A stretch of 64,000 nt of DNA, taken from the NCBI RefSeq assembly GCF_013166575.1, contig NZ_JABKKE010000019.1:1-64000 (forward strand). Reading direction: 5' to 3'. Below are positions 57,149 to 64,000 of the stretch, piece by piece. The stretch comes from Xylanibacter rodentium (GTDB lineage: Bacteria; Bacteroidota; Bacteroidia; Bacteroidales; Bacteroidaceae). The notes below the pieces were generated by a model. The model worked only from the letters and a program-made list of their open reading frames with translations, searched no databases and had not been told where the DNA came from. Every line of letters begins with the position of its first letter. Position 1 is the stretch's first letter. Position numbers and translations under genes: made by a program.

Positions 57149-58468
57149 ATGAAAAAAAAGATACAGGACATCATACATTTCATACAGACGGGAATATGGC
57201 AGGTGTCGCGTGACGACGTGTCTCCGTTAGTTTATCTTCTGTACAGTATATTGAAGAAACTGATACTGACCATACGTTTCTTCACTACAAAGCGTGTGAT
57301 GAGTCAGGCTGCGGCACTCACTTATTCAACGTTGCTGGCCATAGTGCCGATAATGGCTGTGGTTTTTGCCATTGCCCGTGGTTTCGGCTATAACAAATAT
57401 ATAGAGATGTGGTTTCGCGATGCCTTCAAGTCGCAGCCGCAGGCGGCCGACATCATTGTTGAGTTTGTCAACAGTTATCTGGTTCACACCAAAAGCGGTG
57501 TATTCCTTGGTATCGGTCTTGTTTTTATGTTCTACACGGTACTCATGCTGGTGAGCAACATTGAGAGTGCATTCAACAGTATATGGCAGGTGAAGAAACA
57601 GCGGAGCATCTTCCGCACTTTTACTGACTATTTGGCCATGCTCTTGCTTTTCCCAATATTGATTGTTCTGACGTCCGGTCTTTCGATATTCATTGCGACG
57701 GTGGCCGGCAGCATGCCCGATCTGCTGTTGCTCGGGCCGATGGTACGTTTTCTGATAGCACTGTTGCCGTATATACTGATGTCTGCTATGTTTATCGGGC
57801 TGTATGTCTTCATGCCCAACACTCATGTAAAGGTGCGTTATGTCATTGTTCCGGGTATATTGGCGGGTGTGGCCATGCAGTGGTTACAGCTTTTCTACAT
57901 ACATTCTCAGATGTGGGTGAGCAGCTATAATGCTATCTACGGCTCGTTTGCCGCCCTGCCGCTGTTCATGCTGTGGATGCAGATATCATGGACGATATGT
58001 CTGTTTGGGGCGGAACTTTGTTATACGAACCAGAATCTGGACTATTATGATTATAATACAAAGACGAGCGACATCAGCCATCGTTATCGCATCATGCTGT
58101 GTACAATACTTGCGAGCCGCATATGCCGCCGGTTTGACAGGGGCGGACGACCATATACGGCTCTTGAATTGTGCGGGGAGACCGGCATTCCGATACGGAT
58201 CGCCAATGACTTGCTGTATGCCATGATAGGGGCGCGGCTCCTGATAGAGATAACGTCGGACGAGAAAGGGGAAGCGTCGCAGTTTGTTCCGGCCGAGAAT
58301 GTTGACAATCTTAGTCTCGGTGTCATGATAGACCGGCTGGAATCGCAGGGACGATGGAAGATAGACCTGCCACTTGACAAGCACTACAACGAGAATTGGC
58401 TGAGTGCTCTTGAAGTGCGCAGAGAATATTTGCGCAAGTCACGTGAGATATTGCTTAAAGACTTATAA
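57149..58468 (+). CDS. YihY/virulence factor BrkB-family membrane protein
   Basis: A 439-residue inner-membrane protein. The first 310 residues hold six hydrophobic segments in the YihY/BrkB pattern: RVMSQAAALTYSTLLAIVPI, VFLGIGLVFMFYTVLMLVSN and SSYNAIYGSFAALPLFMLWM. The latter is the family's best-known block. A cytoplasmic C-terminal domain of about 120 residues follows (YTALELCGETGIPIRIANDL), helix-turn-helix-like. The family was once called ribonuclease BN, but that was an error, and its transport role is unresolved. The PL4 lyase gene starts 16 nt downstream. Confidence 0.9.
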   Translation: MKKKIQDIIHFIQTGIWQVSRDDVSPLVYLLYSILKKLILTIRFFTTKRVMSQAAALTYSTLLAIVPIMAVVFAIARGFGYNKYIEMWFRDAFKSQPQAADIIVEFVNSYLVHTKSGVFLGIGLVFMFYTVLMLVSNIESAFNSIWQVKKQRSIFRTFTDYLAMLLLFPILIVLTSGLSIFIATVAGSMPDLLLLGPMVRFLIALLPYILMSAMFIGLYVFMPNTHVKVRYVIVPGILAGVAMQWLQLFYIHSQMWVSSYNAIYGSFAALPLFMLWMQISWTICLFGAELCYTNQNLDYYDYNTKTSDISHRYRIMLCTILASRICRRFDRGGRPYTALELCGETGIPIRIANDLLYAMIGARLLIEITSDEKGEASQFVPAENVDNLSLGVMIDRLESQGRWKIDLPLDKHYNENWLSALEVRREYLRKSREILLKDL

Positions 58469-58484
58469 TATAAAACAGACAAAA

Positions 58485-60377
58485 ATGAGAAGATTTTTAC
58501 TTTCAGTGTGTGCGCTGATGTCGTTATCGGTCATGGCACAGGACGATGTGAAGATGATCAAGAGTGGCATGTCCACAACTCTTGACAACGGTCTGGTGAA
58601 GGCCGTCATAGGCAGCGATGGACGCATAAAGACGATGACTTACAAGGGCGGAAGCAGCAACCTTATGGGAAGCAACGGCATTTACTTCGACTACACGGCC
58701 GACAAGAACCGTGCCCTGTCGCCTTCAAAAGCCGAGATAGTGAAGCGTACGCCCGAGATGTGCGAGGTGCTTTACACCAACACCACCGACGACCTTCAGT
58801 TCCAGCAGGGTTTCATTATGCGTAAAGGCGTGAGCGGGCTTTATGTCTATGTCATCGCCAACGGCACCCCGACGTCGTCAACGGTGAAACTGAAGGAGAC
58901 GCGTGTATGCGTGAGACTTGCATCAACATTCCTCAACGGATATGTGGACGACTTGATGAACGGTAAGATACCGTCGAACAGCGAGATGGTCACGGCCGAG
59001 AAGTCGGAGAACACCGTGCAGGATGCGACATACCGTATGGCCGACGGTTCGATATATACCAAGTACAACTGGGGCAACTACTGCGTGCGCGACAGTCTGC
59101 ACGGACTGATGAACGGCAAGAACGGCGTGTGGAACATCCCGTGCAGCTACGAGTGGATGAACGGCGGACCGATGAAGCAGGAGCTCACGGTGCATGCCAC
59201 AAGCAAGTCGCCGATAACGATACAGATGCTTCAGGGCGAGCATCTTGGAGCCTCGGCGCAGTATTATCAGGACGGCGAACGCAAGATATACGGCCCGTTC
59301 TTTATCTATGTAAACAGCGGAACGCAGGAGGAGATGATTGCCGATGCCAAGGCGCAGGCCCACGAGCAGCGGCAGGCGTGGCCGTTCGAATGGTTTGAAA
59401 ACGAGCTTTATCCGCTCGATCGTTCCACTGTGAGCGGACGGCTGAACATTGTAACGGGCCAGCCCTGCGACAGCATCCGCCTGATACTGGCCGAGACGGG
59501 CACCGACCTTTATCTTCAGGGCAAGGGTTACATCTACTGGGGTGACACCGATGTCGAGGGTAACTTCTCTATCCGCAATGTGCGCAAAGGCAACTACACG
59601 CTTTACGGCTATGCCATGAAGGGCGACATAACCGACGAACTGCAGGTGAAGGATGTTGTGATAGACGATGAGAACGTGAGTCTCGGCAACATCGACTGGA
59701 CTCCCGCCACCTACGAGCACAAGCTGTGGCAGATTGGCGAGAACAACCGCATGTCCGACGGATTCCGTTACAGCGACACGTGCAGAGCCTATGGGCTGTG
59801 GGAACTGGTGCCTGCCACTTTGAATTACGTGGTCGGTAATAGCAATCCCGCTACCGACTGGTACTATGCACAGACAAAGAACGGCATGTGGACGGTGACG
59901 TTCGACCTTGACGATACATATACAGGAACGGCATATCTCACGGCATCGGCAGCCGGAGCAACCAATAAACCCAAAGTGGATGTTGCCGTCAATGGTGGTA
60001 ATAAAAAGACATGGAGCTTCTCTACAAACGATGCCGCCATCTATCGCAGTGCCGTGCTTGGCGGACGCCACTGGCTCATGAAGCATTCGTTCCCCGCATC
60101 AGCACTGAAGAAAGGCCGCAACACCGTGACTTTCACCATGTCGGGCATCAGCAAGAACGGCGGTGTGATGTGGGACTGCATCAAGCTCGAAGCTGGTGCA
60201 AAGGTTACGGCCAACGCCATCGCTGATATTCCGGCCGCTGCCGCCGATGCTCCTGTGGATATTTACACGCTTGGCGGCGTCAAGATTGGTACGTTCGCCA
60301 GCCTTGGCGATGTACGTCTGAGCAAGGGAGTATATATTTATCGCCGCGGTGACGAATCGGGAAAGATTAGTTTCTGA
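58485..60377 (+). CDS. Rhamnogalacturonan lyase, polysaccharide lyase family 4
   Basis: A 630-residue secreted lyase that probably cleaves the rhamnogalacturonan I backbone of pectin by beta-elimination. It has a signal peptide (MRRFLLSVCALMSLSVMAQ), then an N-terminal beta-sandwich catalytic domain (about 25-330). A fibronectin-type domain follows (PLDRSTVSGRLNIVTGQPCD) and a C-terminal carbohydrate-binding-like domain with IGENNRMSDGFRYSDTCRAY, NSNPATDWYYAQTKNG and GGVMWDCIKLEAG. The very end (VDIYTLGGVKIGTFASLGDV, then SKGVYIYRRG) resembles a type IX secretion or anchoring C-terminal segment. The start at 58485 begins the signal peptide. Confidence 0.88.
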   Translation: MRRFLLSVCALMSLSVMAQDDVKMIKSGMSTTLDNGLVKAVIGSDGRIKTMTYKGGSSNLMGSNGIYFDYTADKNRALSPSKAEIVKRTPEMCEVLYTNTTDDLQFQQGFIMRKGVSGLYVYVIANGTPTSSTVKLKETRVCVRLASTFLNGYVDDLMNGKIPSNSEMVTAEKSENTVQDATYRMADGSIYTKYNWGNYCVRDSLHGLMNGKNGVWNIPCSYEWMNGGPMKQELTVHATSKSPITIQMLQGEHLGASAQYYQDGERKIYGPFFIYVNSGTQEEMIADAKAQAHEQRQAWPFEWFENELYPLDRSTVSGRLNIVTGQPCDSIRLILAETGTDLYLQGKGYIYWGDTDVEGNFSIRNVRKGNYTLYGYAMKGDITDELQVKDVVIDDENVSLGNIDWTPATYEHKLWQIGENNRMSDGFRYSDTCRAYGLWELVPATLNYVVGNSNPATDWYYAQTKNGMWTVTFDLDDTYTGTAYLTASAAGATNKPKVDVAVNGGNKKTWSFSTNDAAIYRSAVLGGRHWLMKHSFPASALKKGRNTVTFTMSGISKNGGVMWDCIKLEAGAKVTANAIADIPAAAADAPVDIYTLGGVKIGTFASLGDVRLSKGVYIYRRGDESGKISF

Positions 60378-60417
60378 TAAGTAAACACATATAAAATAGG
60401 AAACTGTTTCTAAATTT

Positions 60418-60444
60418 GTAGGGACATATTCTTGTATTTGTCCG
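60418..60444. repeat. Palindromic repeat, family 1, copy 4 (left arm only)
   Basis: Identical to the left arm of copy 3 at 53302-53328 (GTAGGGACATATTC... to ...TTTGTCCG), but no right arm follows. A different palindrome begins 13 nt later. Confidence 0.8.
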
Positions 60445-60456
60445 CCAAGAATATTA

Positions 60457-60504
60457 TGAACTGCACCCTAAAAGTTATACATAAAACTTTTGGGGTGCAG
60501 TTCA
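60457..60504. repeat. 20-bp inverted repeat resembling insertion-sequence ends
   Basis: TGAACTGCACCCTAAAAGTT (60457-60476) matches the complement of 60485-60504 at 19 of 20 positions, with an 8-nt loop. From memory, TGAACTGCACCCCAAAAGTT-like ends occur on insertion sequences of Bacteroidota, but no transposase is present, so this may be a solo remnant or MITE. It lies between convergent genes and could act as a bidirectional terminator. Confidence 0.65.
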
Positions 60505-60560
60505 CCATGGCGCAGCCTCTTTTCATTTATATACCGTTATTTTTTTCCGGTCAGTAGAGA

Positions 60561-63500
60561 TTACTTTATTCCAATCTTCTGCACTGTTGTGCCGGCTTTA
60601 ACGATGTAGAAGCCGGGATACAATGCTATGCTCACGGCCGAACGGGCCACCGAGCGATGCACTATGCCGCCGCCAATGCTGTAGATGGTGATGTCGGCCG
60701 TTGTGCCGTTCGGGTCTACTGTCACTTCGCGGTAGCCCGGACGTACCGTAGCCTTGCCAGTGGCGGCAGAGGTTGAACTGATGCCGTCGGTGTAAGTCCC
60801 GGCAGTAATATCGATTGTAGCCGTCACGTCGCTGCCGTCGATGGCGCGTGCCTGCAGCGTCACTATGCCTCCCGTGGTGTTGGCGCGGATGCTCAGAGTG
60901 CCGTCGGGAGCTATCGTGGCCAGGTTGTCACCCTGCTCTATGCTCCATTCCACGTTTCCGATGGTAGCCAGCACGGGCATTACCATGGCCGTGAGATGCA
61001 GCTGCGGCTGCTCCTGTCCGATGACAAACGAGTTCTCGCGTGTGCCGATGATGATGCTCTCCACCAATGTCACGCTGTAGGCGTCGTCACTGCTTATCAC
61101 GTTAGATGCACCTTCGTTGCTGCGTGGTGCCATGGCCTTGCCGGCGGCAGCGGCCTGCTGTACAGGCGCTTGCAGGGTGTAGGCTATCGAGTAGTAAGTG
61201 GTGCGGTCGCTCTCGCGCTTGTGAGTGAAGCTGCGGGCGTTGCCCGACAGTGTGGTCAGCGGCTGCAGAGCCTCGGGCGATGTGCCGCTCAGTATGGTGT
61301 ACTGGCTTATCACGGCGCCCTCGTAGGGAGTCCAGTGCAGGTTGATGGCATTGCCCATGCCGCGGTTCACCATCAGGTGTATGCTGCCGTGGATGGCGCT
61401 CGGTGCGCTCTCCGTGCCGTAGGCGGTGGGCAAGCTTATCATGTAGCGGTTGCTCTGCACGTCGGGACGGCTGTCTTCGTCTACATAGCTGCCGTCGGCA
61501 ATCGAGCGCTCGGCAATCTTCTCGAAGTCGCCGGCGACGGTTGTCTCGCGGTAAATGGCCACCGTACCGTTGAATATCGTGGCGTCGGGCAGTTTCATGC
61601 CGGCGTTCCAGTCGATGCGGTTCTTGCCCGTGGCGGCGTCAACGCCCACCATTGTCAGTTCGGGGCGGAAGCCTGCGCCTGTGGCATAGGTCTCGGCATA
61701 TTCCTGTATGGCCGATGTAAACACGTCGTCGGTATACGATATATATAATGTATGGCCGCCGTTGCCGCGCGGTGTCACTGTAGCGGTGTTGCTCTGTGCG
61801 TCGTACACCACCTCCATGCCGTCGTCACCCCATACGCGTGCCTTGGCACCCTCGTTGGCAGTGAGAGCCTCGGGCATGGCTACAGATATGGGCTCGCCTG
61901 TGAGTATGCGCTCGGGCAGGGTGATGCGCAGCATCGGACGGTCGACGATGAGTATGCGGTGCTCGGCCTGTGCCGCACCTGCAGTCACCTTCACCGTCTT
62001 CAGTCCCGGTGTGTTCCATGTGATGATGCGGCCGTTCACGGTGCCTCCGTCGGCGTCGATTACCGGTTCGGCTCCGCTGTTGTCGTATATCTGTATCGGC
62101 ATCTGCATGCCCACGTCTCCGCGCTGTGCCATGCCTATCAGGGCTGTGGCCTGCGGGGTAAACTCAAACACCTTCGAGAACGGTGAGTGGGCGTGCCACG
62201 GGTCTATCGTCTGCACACACACCTCGTAGGTAGTTCCGGCTTCGAAGCGGTCGATGGGTATTTCCATCTGTGTGCCGTAGCGGTAGTGGGGATAGAGTGC
62301 GGGTGCCGTTACAGCCTTGCTGTCGGTGGCGTTGAGCGGCGATATTACATAGCTGCCGGCGCCGTGTGCGCCCTTCTTCTTTATGCTCACATTGTAGCGC
62401 AGACGGTCGATGGGCGTCTCGTTGTCGGTGGCACCGTTCCAGCTCACGGTTACGTAGCGTCCCACGGTGTTGGCAAATACCTCGGCGGGAGCCGTCGGGG
62501 CAGTGTTCTCAAAGCGCGACAGTATCAGCGAACCCGGGTCGGGGCGTCCGTCGTGGTTGAAGTCGGGGGCCTCGTTCTTGATATTGAAGCCGTACCAGGC
62601 TTCCGAGTCGCCTGTTGCCATCTTCACGCCGTTCATGCTGCTCAGCAGCAGACTGTCGCCACCTTGGAAGTCATTGATATTGTCTGTCGTATAGTCACAC
62701 AGTCCGTCGTTGTCGAGGTCGGTGATGATGGGCAGTCCGGGCAGCTGCATCGACTTCCATTCGGTCATGTCCTTTCCGCCGCAATAGGCCTTGAAGAGTT
62801 CATCGTCCTGCATGACGAGGTCGGGACAGCCGTCGTTGTCGACATCGGCAATCATGGCTGCCGACACCTCCTTGCGGTCGAACACTACCATCGGGGTGAA
62901 CGTCATGCCGCCCTCGTTGCGCAGTATGTAGGTTGAGAATCTTTCGCCCTTAGGATTGCTCGGGTTGTAGTAGCGCATGAGGATGTCGATGCGGCCGTCG
63001 CGGTTGAAGTCGGCCACATGGGATATTCCATTGGGCTGCCATCCGTCTATCTCGGGGAAGGGCACATACTCCACGCCGCCTTCGGCCGTGCCGCGGTATA
63101 TCTTGCTTTCGTATATATAGTCGAGCAGACCGTCGTTGTTGAAGTCGGCCGTATGCTCCACATAGTGGAAATTCCACGGGTTGCCGTTCAGGTCGGTGTA
63201 GTTCACCTGCGGAGTGCTAAACTCGAGCTCGCCGTCGTTTACGAGCCACGGATAGGTGGTGCCGTTCTTCAAGTGTGTGCCGAAGATGTCGGGCTGTCCG
63301 TCCATGTTGCGGTCGGCAAAGGTTATGGGGTTGATGTATGTGTCCGACAGACTGAACGCGGGATAGTACGAATACTTGCCGTCCTCGTAGGTGTACAGCT
63401 TGCTGTTGCTGCCCACTCCTTCTATCGTTCCGCTTTGGTTGAAGTCGAAGCCCTTGCTGAAGGATTCGCCGAGCGATTTGTATATCTGCTCGCTCTTCAG

Positions 63501-64000
63501 CGGGTCTACGCTTATGCGTGCCATTGTAGAGCCTCCGCCGGGAGCCGTGGCCGTGATGGTCTTTCGGCCGGCAGTGGCAAAGGTGATGGTGGCGTAGCCG
63601 TCGGCAAGTGCCGTCACCGTGCCGTCGGGCATGGCGCGGAATGTAGCTTCGCTGCCGTCTACGGTTCTCACAGTGAGCGTCTCGGTAGTGGTCATGGCCG
63701 CCTTGTCCATGGTGAACAGGGCGTTGGCAGCCTCGTTGACAAACGGTGACGCCTCGCTCCATTCGCCGAGCCTGCCGCCTGTGTCCTTGGCGCGCACGCT
63801 CACGTTGAGTGTGCCCATGGGCCACGAGCCCGAGTTGGCTATCAGCTGCGTGACCTTGCACTCGCGCATCAGCACGTTGCCGCCGTCGGCGGTGCTCACC
63901 TTTACGTCGTAAGCCATGTCTACGGGCTTGGTCTCGCTGTCGGTGCCCGCCTGCCACTCAATCTTCACCGTACCGTTGCTGCGGTCGGCTATCACTCCCG
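60561..64000 (-). CDS. Large secreted FG-GAP/fibronectin-type protein (5' end outside window)
   Basis: The frame is still open at the window edge, so the N-terminus is missing; about 1145 residues are visible. It has several fibronectin type III-like segments (TAPAEVFANTVGRYVTVSWN, GMGNAINLHWTPYEGAVISQ) and a set of FG-GAP/VCBS-like repeats with Asp-rich calcium sites. Those repeats read DRNMDGQPDIFG, DFNNDGLLDYIY, DFNRDGRIDILM, DVDNDGCPDLVM and DLDNDGLCDYTT. The last 80 residues are a type IX-style sorting domain (DITIYSIGGGIVHRSVARSA, then LYPGFYIVKAG). It is probably a cell-surface or secreted adhesin-like protein; the substrate is unknown. It converges with the PL4 gene. Confidence 0.85.
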   Translation of the reverse strand, partial: GVIADRSNGTVKIEWQAGTDSETKPVDMAYDVKVSTADGGNVLMRECKVTQLIANSGSWPMGTLNVSVRAKDTGGRLGEWSEASPFVNEAANALFTMDKAAMTTTETLTVRTVDGSEATFRAMPDGTVTALADGYATITFATAGRKTITATAPGGGSTMARISVDPLKSEQIYKSLGESFSKGFDFNQSGTIEGVGSNSKLYTYEDGKYSYYPAFSLSDTYINPITFADRNMDGQPDIFGTHLKNGTTYPWLVNDGELEFSTPQVNYTDLNGNPWNFHYVEHTADFNNDGLLDYIYESKIYRGTAEGGVEYVPFPEIDGWQPNGISHVADFNRDGRIDILMRYYNPSNPKGERFSTYILRNEGGMTFTPMVVFDRKEVSAAMIADVDNDGCPDLVMQDDELFKAYCGGKDMTEWKSMQLPGLPIITDLDNDGLCDYTTDNINDFQGGDSLLLSSMNGVKMATGDSEAWYGFNIKNEAPDFNHDGRPDPGSLILSRFENTAPTAPAEVFANTVGRYVTVSWNGATDNETPIDRLRYNVSIKKKGAHGAGSYVISPLNATDSKAVTAPALYPHYRYGTQMEIPIDRFEAGTTYEVCVQTIDPWHAHSPFSKVFEFTPQATALIGMAQRGDVGMQMPIQIYDNSGAEPVIDADGGTVNGRIITWNTPGLKTVKVTAGAAQAEHRILIVDRPMLRITLPERILTGEPISVAMPEALTANEGAKARVWGDDGMEVVYDAQSNTATVTPRGNGGHTLYISYTDDVFTSAIQEYAETYATGAGFRPELTMVGVDAATGKNRIDWNAGMKLPDATIFNGTVAIYRETTVAGDFEKIAERSIADGSYVDEDSRPDVQSNRYMISLPTAYGTESAPSAIHGSIHLMVNRGMGNAINLHWTPYEGAVISQYTILSGTSPEALQPLTTLSGNARSFTHKRESDRTTYYSIAYTLQAPVQQAAAAGKAMAPRSNEGASNVISSDDAYSVTLVESIIIGTRENSFVIGQEQPQLHLTAMVMPVLATIGNVEWSIEQGDNLATIAPDGTLSIRANTTGGIVTLQARAIDGSDVTATIDITAGTYTDGISSTSAATGKATVRPGYREVTVDPNGTTADITIYSIGGGIVHRSVARSAVSIALYPGFYIVKAGTTVQKIGIK

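Overview
The window is chromosomal DNA from a Bacteroidota bacterium, most likely order Bacteroidales and probably Prevotellaceae-like. The evidence is a 287-residue primary sigma factor without region 1.1, many promoters of the Bacteroidota form TTTG-N19-21-TAnnTTTG, almost no Shine-Dalgarno sequences, and type IX secretion signs (a CHU_C C-terminal domain, a PorT-like barrel and a C-terminal sorting domain). Intergenic DNA is rich in palindromic repeats. No tRNA, rRNA, CRISPR array, prophage or intact insertion sequence was seen.

Layout. 1-894 is non-coding with hairpins. 895-6095 holds nhaA, uvrA and a CHU_C-domain secreted protein. 6187-6922 is a small AT-rich two-gene cassette of unknown function. 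7000-15805 holds a LysM/receptor-like protein, a PorT-like barrel, a peptide transporter, a phosphoesterase, an MFS transporter and dipeptidyl-peptidase 5. 15985-25670 is mostly housekeeping: yidC, pyrG, aspS, a DUF3078 and a DUF1573 protein, a GH105 hydrolase and two small conserved proteins.

25734-49426 is a surface-polysaccharide region in two parts. Part A (25734-34464) has seven glycosyltransferases and an acyltransferase in divergent units. Part B (49426 down to 36210, minus strand) is one tightly packed operon. It runs: lone receiver-domain response regulator, sugar-phosphate transferase with an N-terminal pseudo-receiver, TolC-like protein, Wzc-like protein with a degenerate P-loop domain, polymerase, four glycosyltransferases (two of them tandem membrane paralogs), flippase, and an HxRRGDY fucosyltransferase-like protein. 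A DUF4143 ATPase with an array of 33-bp repeats, beside a possibly truncated reading frame, separates the parts.

50315-64000 holds xylB-xylA, rpoD with a small secreted protein, an HtrA protease, the RNase P RNA gene, a YihY-family membrane protein, a family 4 rhamnogalacturonan lyase and the 3' part of a large FG-GAP/fibronectin-type secreted protein that runs off the window.

How the genes fit together. Part B contains the expected steps of a Wzx/Wzy polysaccharide pathway: priming, elongation, flipping, polymerisation and length control. No Wza-type export protein is seen, and the TolC-like protein sits where one would be expected. The first two genes suggest control through a receiver protein. 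XylAB, GH105 and PL4 point to growth on plant cell wall sugars (xylose, pectin). No SusC/SusD pair is present in the window.
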